From the NCBI RefSeq assembly GCF_002162375.1, contig NZ_CP021425.1:2663501-2727500 (forward strand): a DNA stretch of 64,000 bases. The letters are read 5' to 3'. Below the pieces are notes generated by a model. The model was not told where the DNA came from. It saw nothing but the letters and a program-made list of their open reading frames with translations, and did not search any database. Position numbers and translations under genes: made by a program. Each line of letters opens with the position of its first letter. The stretch's first letter is position 1. The DNA comes from Oleiphilus messinensis (GTDB lineage Bacteria; Pseudomonadota; Gammaproteobacteria; Pseudomonadales; Oleiphilaceae). Below, in pieces: positions 54,080 to 62,550 of the stretch.

Positions 54080-56428
54080 ATGAACAATGAAGCTCGCGTT
54101 TTCGAGAAAGCGCCAAAAGTAGCGGAAAATGCTTTAGATGTAGCAACGACCTGTGTGTTGTGTTCCCATAACTGCGGGATGCGTGTAGATGTTGAAAATA
54201 ATACCATTGTGTCTGTACGCAGTGACGCGAGTAATCCTGCGACAAAGGGCTATTCCTGTAATAAAGGTTATGCGATCCCACACTATATCAACCACCGACA
54301 GCGAGTAACGCAACCCCTGAAACGTCGCCGGAATGGGGAATTTGAACCGATCAGCTGGCAGCAGGCGATTAGTGAAATCGCAGAAAAGCTTAATACGATC
54401 CGGTCCCGGTATGCGCCCCGGGCTATCGCGCTAGCAGGTATCGGCGGGCAAGGGAACCATGCTAATGCTTTTGGCGCTGTGCCATTTATGCACGGGATTG
54501 GTTCACCGACATTTTTTAATGCTCTCGCTCAGGAGAAAACCCAGCATGCTCTGGTGGATCGACGACTTTTTAAGGGAACCCCGGATTTGTATATGCCCGG
54601 TGATGAGGAGTTTGCTGATTTTGCGCTGGTATTGGGTACAAATCCACTGATCAGTAATCGGGGCATAAATGCAACGGAGACCATAAAAGCGCTCGCAAAG
54701 GATGCCAACCGTAAAATGGTGGTGGTTGATCCCCGTGTGAGTGAAACGGCGCGGCGAGCAGACCGTCATTTGCGTATCAAACCCGGACAGGATTTATATC
54801 TGTTGCTGGCGATTGGTGCGATATTGGTTCGTGAGAATCTTGTTGATCGTGAATTTTTGGCGAACAAAACCCACGGATTTGCTGATCTGAAAGTACTCTT
54901 GGAAAACGTCGATATTGCCCAGATGGCAGCCCGTTGTGAATTGAGCGTGGAGGACATTGAAACCACTGCGCGTGAGTATGGTAGTGCACAAAGAGCCTGT
55001 ATTAGCTACGATCTGGGGGTGGAGCAGGGGCCAGACTCTACGTTGATATCTTACATGATTCGTGTTTTGGCGTTGTTGACGGGCAATGCCGGACGCCGTG
55101 GCGGAAACCCTTTTGTCCAGTTATTCAGCCCCAAACTCCCGTTTAATCCATTTATGCCCAAGGCTTTGGAGTCCGGTATTGAGGGCATACCCATGTTTGT
55201 GCCGCTTCCTTCTTTTTCACCTAATCTGATTCCGGAAGAAATCCAATCGTCCCACCCAGACCGGATTCGGGCGTTGATTGTCGATGGGGCCAACCCGCTT
55301 GCCAGTTATGCCGATACCCAACGCTTCCGTGAAGCGTTTGATATGCTTGATTTGTTGGTGGTGATCGAACCGGCAATGACCGAAACCGCTCGCGTTGCAG
55401 ATTATGTGTTGCCAACGCCAGTGGGCTATGAAAAGTGGGAAATGTCCATTTTCCCGAAAGATAAGGTTAGTCTGCAGATGCGCCCTCCCGTAGTAAATGG
55501 CCCTGAAGAAGCCTTGCCGGAAATCGAGATCTACTATCGATTGGCCCGTGAAATGGGAGTCGTTGGCCCTGCACCGAAGCGTCTTGCAAGTCTGGCGAAG
55601 AAGGCTCGCTCGCCGTTTGGCGCGCCGTCTTACATGGCTGCATTGGGTTCACTGTCAGCATTACGTGGCGGGCGACCCGGTCGCATTGTCGCTCGCAGTG
55701 CATTTTGGCTGTATGAAACCCTTGGTTCCACTTTGCCCAATCCCATGTTGTCGATCATCTGGATTATGAGCCACGGTTATGCCGCTACTCGGGGTGATCA
55801 GGTCAAGAGAGCGTTTCCAGAGATGCGAAAAGTACGTAATCCTGCCCGGTTGGGAGAGTTGGTTTTCTCGCAATTACTAGCCCATCCGGAAGGTGTCATT
55901 GTTGGTTATTTGGACGATGATCGAAATTTTGAAACCTATTGTAATTACCGGGATGGCAAGGCCCGGATGTTTCAGGTTGATTTCGTTCAAGATATCAAAA
56001 CCCGGTTGAGTAAGATGAAACCGGAACAGGATACGCAATACCCGTTGATACTGAATGGTGGTATGCGAACGGGTTGGAGTGCAAATACGATTGTACGAGA
56101 TCCTTCCTGGCGTAAAGGCAAGGGCCCCCACGCTGCATTATTGATCAGCAAAGAAGATGCAGAATCTCTTGGGGTGGAAAAAGGAGCCATGGTGAGGCTA
56201 TCAACCCATCGGGGATCAATTATTCTTCCTAGCAAGATTGATACGCACTCGCGTCCGGGTCATGTACATGTGCCGAATATCTTTGATTTGCGCTATCCGG
56301 ATGCAGAGAGTGGCGAGTTACAAGCGACAGGCATCCCCATCAATGAACTCACTGACGCACAGGATCGTGATCCGTATACCGGTATTCCAAACTTCAAGCG
56401 AGTTTACTGCCGGGTGGAGCCTGTTTAG
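54080..56428 (+). CDS. Molybdopterin oxidoreductase, DMSO reductase family
   Basis: A 782-residue enzyme of the DMSO reductase superfamily from the ATG at 54080, preceded by GGAAG; the frame is open from 54017. The 4Fe-4S site is CVLCSHNCGMRV, then SCNKGY (CxxCxxxC-Xn-C). The molybdopterin-binding segments follow: GIGGQGNHANAFGAVP, the loop VLGTNPLISNRGIN, VVVDPRVSETARRADRHL, VDGANPLASYADTQR, and the C-terminal NGGMRTGWSANT. No TAT signal is seen, so it is probably cytoplasmic. Partner electron-transfer subunits are absent nearby. It pairs with a TetR gene 32 bp downstream. Substrate unknown. Confidence 0.92.
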   Translation: MNNEARVFEKAPKVAENALDVATTCVLCSHNCGMRVDVENNTIVSVRSDASNPATKGYSCNKGYAIPHYINHRQRVTQPLKRRRNGEFEPISWQQAISEIAEKLNTIRSRYAPRAIALAGIGGQGNHANAFGAVPFMHGIGSPTFFNALAQEKTQHALVDRRLFKGTPDLYMPGDEEFADFALVLGTNPLISNRGINATETIKALAKDANRKMVVVDPRVSETARRADRHLRIKPGQDLYLLLAIGAILVRENLVDREFLANKTHGFADLKVLLENVDIAQMAARCELSVEDIETTAREYGSAQRACISYDLGVEQGPDSTLISYMIRVLALLTGNAGRRGGNPFVQLFSPKLPFNPFMPKALESGIEGIPMFVPLPSFSPNLIPEEIQSSHPDRIRALIVDGANPLASYADTQRFREAFDMLDLLVVIEPAMTETARVADYVLPTPVGYEKWEMSIFPKDKVSLQMRPPVVNGPEEALPEIEIYYRLAREMGVVGPAPKRLASLAKKARSPFGAPSYMAALGSLSALRGGRPGRIVARSAFWLYETLGSTLPNPMLSIIWIMSHGYAATRGDQVKRAFPEMRKVRNPARLGELVFSQLLAHPEGVIVGYLDDDRNFETYCNYRDGKARMFQVDFVQDIKTRLSKMKPEQDTQYPLILNGGMRTGWSANTIVRDPSWRKGKGPHAALLISKEDAESLGVEKGAMVRLSTHRGSIILPSKIDTHSRPGHVHVPNIFDLRYPDAESGELQATGIPINELTDAQDRDPYTGIPNFKRVYCRVEPV

Positions 56429-56460
56429 GTTAATTGAGTTATTGTTGAGATCTTTCTGAT

Positions 56461-57021
56461 ATGCGTTATTCCGCCGATCATAAAGCCGCATTGCGGAAAA
56501 AGTTAGTTGCTGCCGCAGGGGCATTGTGTAAAGAGAACGGATTTGGTGTGACGGGCGTGGATGCGCTTATGGCGACAGTCGGGTTATCGGGTGGTGCGTT
56601 TTACGGGCACTTTAAAACCAAGTCGGACTTATTGAATGACATCGTTGCCAATGAGTTGGCGACCACGCGGGCTCGGTTTGAAGCCATGCAAGGTGGTGAT
56701 GGCGCAAGTGCTGAAGCCCTGCTACGGGCCTATTTCAGCCGCCTGCATGTTGATAATCCCGGTATGGGTTGTGCGTTACCTTCCCTCAGCAATGAAGTTG
56801 CCCGAGCCAACGATGAGGTTAAAGAAACATACGAAAAAGGCTTGCAAGCCTTACACGACCTGCTCGCGGAGAATCTGCCCAATCCTGAGCGGGCATGGGC
56901 ACTGTTGGCCATGGCCGCAGGGACGATCAGTATGGCTCGAGCAGTTAAATCGCCTGAAATGCAGGAACGTATTTTGAGTTCAGCCGTGGACTTGATGCTC
57001 TCTGAGTTGAGTACAGATTAG
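56461..57021 (+). CDS. TetR-family regulator of the molybdoenzyme
   Basis: A 186-residue TetR-type regulator. The helix-turn-helix is in VDALMATVGLSGGAFYGHF, typical of the AcrR/NfxB-like TetR subset with a GAFYGHF recognition helix. The ligand domain has a Cys in NPGMGCALPSL. It follows the oxidoreductase gene by 32 bp on the same strand and likely controls it. The palindromes at 53956 are candidate operators. A remnant of modC lies just downstream on the other strand. Confidence 0.88.
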   Translation: MRYSADHKAALRKKLVAAAGALCKENGFGVTGVDALMATVGLSGGAFYGHFKTKSDLLNDIVANELATTRARFEAMQGGDGASAEALLRAYFSRLHVDNPGMGCALPSLSNEVARANDEVKETYEKGLQALHDLLAENLPNPERAWALLAMAAGTISMARAVKSPEMQERILSSAVDLMLSELSTD

Positions 57022-57038
57022 GGATTTTAATCCAATCA

Positions 57039-57345
57039 TCATTCAATGAGCGCAGTCGATTTGATTTGAACCCAACAATGCTGGCCGGGCGCGAGCTGCA
57101 GAGTGTTGGTTGACCGCGCGGTAAGTCGGGCAATGATGGGGGATGATGCGCCCAGTGCATCCGTCAGTTTTACCCGGACGTAGCGCAGCGCGGGGTGTTC
57201 TCCTTCGCTGATTTCATCAATAGTTGCCGGTAAGCAATTTAAAATGCTGGAATCGGATGGCTGCTGGCGTGCAATGCTGACATCTTTGCCACGATGCGGA
57301 TGCGAATCCTGTCGCCCGGTTCGAACTGCCCTGGTTTTATCTCGT
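57039..57345 (-). pseudogene. modC: 3' remnant of modC (molybdate ABC ATPase, TOBE domain)
   Basis: On the minus strand, with one frame change, the sequence reads GDRIRIRI, then GKDVSIARQQPSDSSILNCL, PATIDEISEGEHPALRYVRV and IIARLTARSTNTLQL, ending LAPGQHCWVQIKSTAL and a stop. This is the molybdate-binding TOBE domain at the C-terminus of ModC, the ATPase of the molybdate transporter. The ATP-binding part and modAB are absent. It sits beside a molybdenum-cofactor enzyme and shares the 46-62 kb region with nif remnants, suggesting a lost molybdate-uptake operon. Confidence 0.85.
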
Positions 57346-57396
57346 TGTTAGATATGCGACAAAAGCTCCAAAAAAGGATACAACAAAAGTTACAGC

Positions 57397-57891
57397 TTAT
57401 AAGTCAGACAGCATGTCTTTTAACTCCTTGCGATACTCATTGGTATTAAGAATAACCGATCCCGATGTCTCGGAACCTCGGTAATAGCTATAGGGCAGTA
57501 ACTCACTCACTCTGGGTAAAACTGTTGCATCTTTTTGCCCTGGCCGTAGATATCGAACGGGAACCTGAAAACGCCAGCTGCCCGGGGGCACTGGTAAAGC
57601 ATACCACTTGCTGGAAAGCACTGTACCATTGGTGGTGCGATAGAAATTGACAAACGCATCATCAATGATCGCCAGGGAAAATTGTATCTGTCCGTTTTGA
57701 TTGCGGGCAAATAACGCGATTCGGTCTGGGTGGTCAATGCTGCGGAATTTCCATACCTGCCGGAACATTTTGCGTCCTTCGAGGAGCCTTTCGTGGAAGG
57801 CTTCAGAGCTTTCGCCCTGATCCAGTCGTTTTATTTCAGTGGCAGCTTTTATGATCGCCCCGGCAATTGCATCAAGATATGCTTCTTTCAT
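57397..57891 (-). CDS. Hypothetical protein
   Basis: A 164-residue cytoplasmic protein starting MKEAYLDAIAGAIIKAATEI with GGGAA near the ATG. Segments SSKWYALPVPPGSWRFQVPV and ELLPYSYYRGSETSGSVILN suggest a beta-rich, globular protein. It lies next to the modC remnant on the same strand. No family recognised. Confidence 0.65.
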   Translation of the reverse strand: MKEAYLDAIAGAIIKAATEIKRLDQGESSEAFHERLLEGRKMFRQVWKFRSIDHPDRIALFARNQNGQIQFSLAIIDDAFVNFYRTTNGTVLSSKWYALPVPPGSWRFQVPVRYLRPGQKDATVLPRVSELLPYSYYRGSETSGSVILNTNEYRKELKDMLSDL

Positions 57892-57917
57892 GGGTTAATT
57901 CCCTTTTTACGCTAATT

Positions 57918-58160
57918 TCAAGGTGTTGTTTTGATCGTAGTACTTATACTCGAATTGGAACAAATCGGATCAGTCTCGATCGGGTTATTTAAAAAAGCGT
58001 CTTTTTTGTTCAGTTGCGCGTACTTAAAATTGTTACGGAATGTACTGGGATGGGAGGCCGGAGTCAGATCCAGCCGGGCTTCCCAATCCTGTTCAATTAA
58101 TTCGATATTGCGCGTTGCGCAAAAGCGTCTTTCTTTGTCTGTTGGCTCGGGAATCCGGAA
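57918..58160 (-). pseudogene. Fragment of an unknown gene cut at the repeat
   Basis: An open minus-strand frame ending at 57918 reads ERRFCATRNIELIEQDWEAR and LDLTPASHPSTFRNNFKYAQ, then LNKKDAF and a polar tail. The composition is protein-like, yet the frame has no start and runs into the antisense of repeat copy 1 at 58155. Possibly the 3' end of a gene truncated when the repeat-flanked cassette formed. Family not recognised; it may be a chance frame. Confidence 0.35.
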
Positions 58161-58394
58161 GAGAGCTTTGCCCCAGTTTATGCGTGAGTTTTAAACCCAG
58201 CCCCATTCGTCAATTAGTCTTTATAAGACTTTGCCCCTTTTGTGCATCCCCCTCGGCGCACTTTTTTTGTTTTTAAATGCACTTACAATTCACGCTATTT
58301 TCTGCTCGTCCATTTTACTTTACTTTTCGCTTTTTCAAACTTTGGGGTCATTATTCGAATATGTGAAGAAGATCAGATGAATCGCCACGTTGAT
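58155..58394. repeat. Direct repeat, left copy (about 240 bp)
   Basis: Nearly identical to 61975-62221, with a few base changes and one 7-bp tandem difference (TTTACTT present twice in the right copy). It begins with the last codons of a NifS-type gene (CCGGAAGAGAGCTTTGCC, through GTTTATGCGTGA) and continues through a non-coding downstream region to ATGAATCGCCACGTTGAT. The pair bounds a cassette of about 3.6 kb. Confidence 0.92.
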
Positions 58395-58409
58395 ACATTT
58401 CCCGACATG

Positions 58410-58808
58410 TTACCAAATAGTTTTTACATGCTTGTAACCACGTATCTTTTCATCTGCCGTCACCAATTTAGCTGATAAAGTTCTAGCCAATGCCGTTATC
58501 ATTCGATCAGCTGGATCTTTATGGAACTCTCCAGGCAATCTGGTTGATTCAATTGCAACTTTGTTATCAATAGGGACAAATTTTACGGGTTCGACTTGTG
58601 CCGCTAGAGTGATCCAGGAATCAACATCCATGCTTAATGTCAGCCTTGCTTTTTCAACCAACATTGCGATTTCCCATGCTGATATTGATGACACCAAAAT
58701 ATCACCACTCGTGTTTACTTCGGTTTGGATTGCGCTATTGGCCGCGGCAGAAAGTTGGTTATCATCGTTTAACCACCACAGTAAAATGTGTGTATCAATT
58801 ACGATCAC
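58410..58808 (-). CDS. PIN-domain toxin, VapC type
   Basis: A 132-residue PIN-domain RNase. The acidic residues are visible in MIVIDTHILLWWLNDD (D5), ISAWEIAML (E47), KDPADRMITALA and LVTADEKI, as in VapC toxins that cut tRNA or rRNA. Its start overlaps the stop of the antitoxin gene by four bases (58805-58808), which is typical of coupled toxin-antitoxin genes. Its stop lies 15 bp inside repeat copy 1's right edge. Part of the cassette between the direct repeats. Confidence 0.9.
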   Translation of the reverse strand: MIVIDTHILLWWLNDDNQLSAAANSAIQTEVNTSGDILVSSISAWEIAMLVEKARLTLSMDVDSWITLAAQVEPVKFVPIDNKVAIESTRLPGEFHKDPADRMITALARTLSAKLVTADEKIRGYKHVKTIW

Positions 58809-59035
58809 GCCAGCTCCCAGTCATCTTCTGCCACCGGTGCAGTAGGTGATTCATAGTTAATTACACTACCTTGCAATAGCTCCATGGGAGACTTATCCGA
58901 TGCATCATATTTCCTGATAACCAGAGTCGGTTTTCCATGATCGGTGATAATTACTTGGTCGCCCGACTCCTCTACATCTCTCATAATCTTCAATGCCTGC
59001 GCCTTAAATTTAGATTTGGATACTTGTACTTCCAT
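58805..59035 (-). CDS. Phd/YefM-type antitoxin partner of the PIN toxin
   Basis: A 76-residue antitoxin: MEVQVSKSKFKAQALKIMRD, then SGDQVIITDHGKPTLVIRKY, the usual Phd/YefM dimer-DNA binding layout, and an acidic C-terminal tail (VAEDDWELA) for toxin binding. It precedes and overlaps the toxin. No further operator is resolved, but the 190-bp gap upstream is free of genes and should contain its promoter. Unlike the orphan antitoxin near 1.3 kb, this one is complete with a toxin. Confidence 0.9.
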   Translation of the reverse strand: MEVQVSKSKFKAQALKIMRDVEESGDQVIITDHGKPTLVIRKYDASDKSPMELLQGSVINYESPTAPVAEDDWELA

Positions 59036-59231
59036 AACTTCACCATGGTCACGTTACTATAGTCATAAATATCTCAGAAAAAATGACCATATACAATTGT
59101 CAAAATGGCCTTAAAATCTGCATTGTGTAATAGATCGTAGATTAAAATGAAGCAAAACGTTTAACAGGTGATCTTTTGGTAGTGTTCAGATCGTGAGGTA
59201 CATTACATAGGGCGGTCAGTTGGTTTTTCAA

Positions 59232-60614
59232 TTAGAGACCACTTAAATAACCGAGAAGTTTCATAGTTAAGATAATTTGGTCCTTCAGATCCGAAAAATT
59301 TGAGTATTCGATCAAATTTAAGATCTCATTCTGAGTCAGCACGTACTGTTCAGATCTATGCAAATTTTTGTGATGATTCAATCTCACAATGATGGTGAAC
59401 ATCATTTTTTTAGCGCGAGGGTTTAATTGAATGTGCGGATTGTTCTCCAGCGTCTCTTTGAGGCGTAGTAAGTAATTTCTGTCCAAGATTAAAAAAATGG
59501 CATGTTTACCAGTTTCGCTATTTGTTTTATCGACTGAAATAAGATGATCATCTTCTATACCGGCTGGTAACTTTTTTAGTTCAGCAAGAATCCATTTCGC
59601 ATATGTGATTGGCGTATATTGTGGATCTTCATATTCACGTGCTATTGATTCTGCTGTTTCTCTCGTCCACCGATTCAGCTGAATGTCATAGCGATGAAAA
59701 CCTGAGTCATAAATATATGGTTTTAAATCCGAGTTATCTGCGCGAATTTCTTGTTGAATTTTATTTTCGATTTCTTCAACTTGCTCCGTAAACATATCAT
59801 GCTGTGAACCCCATCCACCGAAATACGCTTTCCCGAAAGTTACGCTTCGGGAGTAATGCAAAATAATCTCATCGACAAGTTTGGATTTTCCTTTATATTG
59901 CAGATTGATAAATCGCCTGAACATAACCTCATCAATGCAATGCTCGTTAAAATAGTTATTTAACACTGCCATATCGACAAGTGTATCTAGAAACTCTTTT
60001 AACTGGGGAGCCTGTCGTGTAAAGAGGCTAGAATAGATCCAGCGATAAGTACTATTGTCTTTCAGTAGAACCAACGCGAGAAGTTTTAAACGATCTGCTT
60101 TGCTTGAGTCTCTTAAGAATGCGTTGAATATTAGTTCATAATTTTGACGTCCAACCTGTGGCAGCTTCGCCCACTTTTTTTGAAATGAAAGAAACAAATT
60201 GTTAATTGCACTGTTCCGGCAAACTTTTTGTCGAGTAGATGTCTGGTGTTCGGCTTCCAAATATTTGTAATAGGCCAGAAACGCAGCCATACCGACTGGT
60301 TTTGCATTTACTTCATTTGGTTCCCAAACATTTTGGTCAATAAATTTTTCAAGTAATCTTGAGCAATAGTGATGTAGCCGATCTGGAGCATTCGGATCAG
60401 AGGCTAAATAGAGCCGCCAATACGTCTCCTCACATAAAATCAGTTTATTTTGTAATACGATCCGTATTGCCCGTATGGTATTTTTATCAGGAATCGGGAG
60501 CTCACCTGCCAACCTTGTTGTGATGAAGTCCGGAAGTTGATTGATCAGACTTTGACTGATTTTCGTGATATGTACATCCACGAAATTGTCATTGGATGTG
60601 ATGTTAAATTCCAT
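59232..60614 (-). CDS. Unknown protein B of a two-gene unit
   Basis: A 460-residue, mostly alpha-helical, rather basic and aromatic protein of no recognised family. It has no signal or membrane segment. Landmarks: SLINQLPDFI (22-31), LILCEETYWRLYL (58-70), NVWEPNEV (95-102), DEIILHYSRS (248-257), GFHRYDIQLNRW (305-316), and a C-terminal part with LDRNYLLRLKETLENNPHIQ. The first 316 residues line up with gene A upstream, so the two are probably old paralogs. It starts 24 bp after A's stop (AGGGACG upstream of ATG). Role unknown; the helical repeats could be a scaffold. Confidence 0.75.
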   Translation of the reverse strand: MEFNITSNDNFVDVHITKISQSLINQLPDFITTRLAGELPIPDKNTIRAIRIVLQNKLILCEETYWRLYLASDPNAPDRLHHYCSRLLEKFIDQNVWEPNEVNAKPVGMAAFLAYYKYLEAEHQTSTRQKVCRNSAINNLFLSFQKKWAKLPQVGRQNYELIFNAFLRDSSKADRLKLLALVLLKDNSTYRWIYSSLFTRQAPQLKEFLDTLVDMAVLNNYFNEHCIDEVMFRRFINLQYKGKSKLVDEIILHYSRSVTFGKAYFGGWGSQHDMFTEQVEEIENKIQQEIRADNSDLKPYIYDSGFHRYDIQLNRWTRETAESIAREYEDPQYTPITYAKWILAELKKLPAGIEDDHLISVDKTNSETGKHAIFLILDRNYLLRLKETLENNPHIQLNPRAKKMMFTIIVRLNHHKNLHRSEQYVLTQNEILNLIEYSNFSDLKDQIILTMKLLGYLSGL

Positions 60615-60638
60615 TGATTCGTCCCTGTCGGCATGTTG

Positions 60639-61571
60639 TTAGATGCTTCGCCACTGTCTGCTTTCCGTATTGTAAATATGGAAACCAGTATTAATTTCCT
60701 TCGTAATAGACCTACCATTGATGAACTGCTGAAAATATGCATCGCATACTTTTCGGTTTCTTGCTATGTTCCGGTGGGGCGTGTCTGAAAATGGCTCTAG
60801 CAAAAAGTGTGAGTTATAGTAGTTGATGATATTCTGTGTACACTCTTCGTTTGAGCCATAAACTACTGCACAAAGTAGATAAATCGCTCTCTCGTGAAAG
60901 CCATCACCGGCATCTGTTTTTTCGATACTCAAATCAATTAATTTTTTGAGCACACCATCCTGATGAAAAAAAGGCAGTAAACCTTCAACACTTGCCCAAC
61001 TTCCCTGACCGTATTGAATTGCATGATAGAGTGTTTGATAGAACAAAGGCATATTGTTGTAGGAAATCAAACCCTCAAGAGTTTGTTTAAGGCGAGTAGT
61101 TTCATTGTGCCCTTTACCTTTATTTTGCTCTATGAAATACAGTGAAAAAGTTGAGAATAGCTTAAGGAGAATCGAATCCTCGGTTACCGTGCATTCTTCA
61201 TAATCAAGTTCATCGAAAAAAGCATACAGACATTCTTGGCCCAATTTGTCGACTTCATCAGTCCAGGGTATGCCTCTCCCGTATATTTCGAAAGTTTGTA
61301 TTAGATAATCAAGGGTAAGACACTGAGTCTCTTTACCGCATTTAATCACCAGAGACCAGAATTCATATTCAGACAGGATCAAACTGCTCCCAACTTCCAA
61401 TAAAACAGGGCGAGCGCAATAATTTGAATCGTCTGTTTTCAAACATGCAATATTGTTTATTAAATATTGCGGAATTGCCTGCAGTGTTTCTACCTTCAGT
61501 TCTTCTATCTCGAGAACAAGGGGGGTGGATTGGATAGGGCGATCAGTTTTCTTCAGAGAGTGTTTGATCAT
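60639..61571 (-). CDS. Unknown protein A of a two-gene unit
   Basis: A 310-residue protein transcribed first. Landmarks similar to gene B are QYLINNI (35-41), LILSEYEFWSLVI (64-76), IPWTDEV (101-107), NIINYYNSH and GFHIYNTESRQW (296-307). It ends three residues after that motif, where B goes on for 140 more, so A is a short version. The DNA of both genes looks AT-richer than the flanks. Neither protein has known catalytic motifs. Together with the toxin-antitoxin pair they fill the repeat-bounded cassette. Confidence 0.75.
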   Translation of the reverse strand: MIKHSLKKTDRPIQSTPLVLEIEELKVETLQAIPQYLINNIACLKTDDSNYCARPVLLEVGSSLILSEYEFWSLVIKCGKETQCLTLDYLIQTFEIYGRGIPWTDEVDKLGQECLYAFFDELDYEECTVTEDSILLKLFSTFSLYFIEQNKGKGHNETTRLKQTLEGLISYNNMPLFYQTLYHAIQYGQGSWASVEGLLPFFHQDGVLKKLIDLSIEKTDAGDGFHERAIYLLCAVVYGSNEECTQNIINYYNSHFLLEPFSDTPHRNIARNRKVCDAYFQQFINGRSITKEINTGFHIYNTESRQWRSI

Positions 61572-61824
61572 AACTTGTTTGATTTTTTATCGTGGTTGGC
61601 ATAATGAATTAGATGTAATGGTTAATTTAACGCTTTAACTAAGGTTTTAAAAGTTAGCTATAGGATGAAGTACCCCCTTAAAAATGTCGGCATTCCAACA
61701 AACACGACGGATTGGCCGACAATTGTTTTCCAGTAATGCCTTTCTAAAATGCTAAGTTATTGATGATTAATGCTTAGTTAGTTGGTTCATTTGTGAAAAA
61801 TAAGCAGGACACCCACTCGTATTT

Positions 61825-62007
61825 TACACCGCAGCCCACGGCACCGTCCGCTTCTCGCTATCCCGGTACAACACCATGGAGGAAGTCGAGCAGGTCATCG
61901 AAGCCGTTTCGCCCATCGTGGCCAAACTTCGCAAACTCTCGCCGTACTGGGACGAAAACGGCCCCATCGAAAACCCGGAAGAGAGCTTTGCCCCAGTTTA
62001 TGCGTGA
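61825..62007 (+). pseudogene. nifS: C-terminal remnant of a NifS-type cysteine desulfurase
   Basis: Reads YTAAHGTVRFSLSRYNTMEE, then VEQVIEAVSPIVAKLRKLSP and YWDENGPIENPEESFAPVYA followed by a TGA stop. This is the C-terminal 60 residues of the NifS/IscS-type pyridoxal-phosphate desulfurase; the PLP lysine and active-site Cys loop are upstream and missing. The codons are richer in G+C than the neighbours. The last eleven codons are also in the left repeat copy (58155). It joins the nifB/nifX and modC relics as evidence for a lost nitrogen-fixation region. Confidence 0.85.
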
Positions 62008-62221
62008 GTTTTAAACCCAGTCCCAGTCGTCAATTAGTCTTTATAAGACTTTGCCCCTTTTGTGCATCCCCCTCGGCGCACTTTTTTTGTTTTTAAATGC
62101 ACTTACAATTCACGCTATTTTCTGCTCGTCCATTTTACTTTTTACTTTACTTTTCGCTTTTTCAAACTTTGGGGTCATTATTCGAATATGTGAAGAAGAT
62201 CAGATGAATCGCCACGTTGAT
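61975..62221. repeat. Direct repeat, right copy (about 247 bp)
   Basis: Right-hand copy of the repeat at 58155-58394, starting inside the nifS remnant (CCGGAAGAGAGC) and ending with ATGAATCGCCACGTTGAT. It carries an extra TTTACTT and a few substitutions. This copy keeps the longer upstream nifS sequence, so it is probably the original and the left one derived. Confidence 0.92.
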
Positions 62222-62550
62222 TTGTATGTTTGTCAGGACTGCGTGTGCGATATATCCCACATCAAATATCGTTACTTTCCTACAGACAGGTATCAGCGGT
62301 GTACTACTCTGATATGGCAGCATCCTGGACAGATTGAGGGAGCTTCAGCCGTGATGTATTCCAGTAACCGGTTCACTTTTTGATGAAAATAACGCTCCCC
62401 CAGTATCGGAAACACGAGTGCTATCCAGAATTAGATTAAATCCAACAAAAACGGGCCAATGAGTATTTTACGAGTAAGCATAGTCTTTGCTGCTTGTTAT
62501 TCAGTGTCGGAAGATGATTTCGTATTAATATTTAACTTTAAGGACAATCG
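62222..62550. other. Intergenic stretch without a recognised gene
   Basis: About 330 bp after the right repeat. A frame from ATGAATCGCCACGTTG in the repeat reads about 60 residues with a CQDC pair before a stop at about 62383, but no family is recognised. The rest holds the promoter of the lipoprotein gene. Confidence 0.4.

Noticed and set aside
62194-62383. Frame from ATGAATCGCCACGTTG with a CQDC pair after the right repeat
   Set aside because: Starts within the repeat, is short, and matches no family; the other repeat copy continues into an unrelated sequence.
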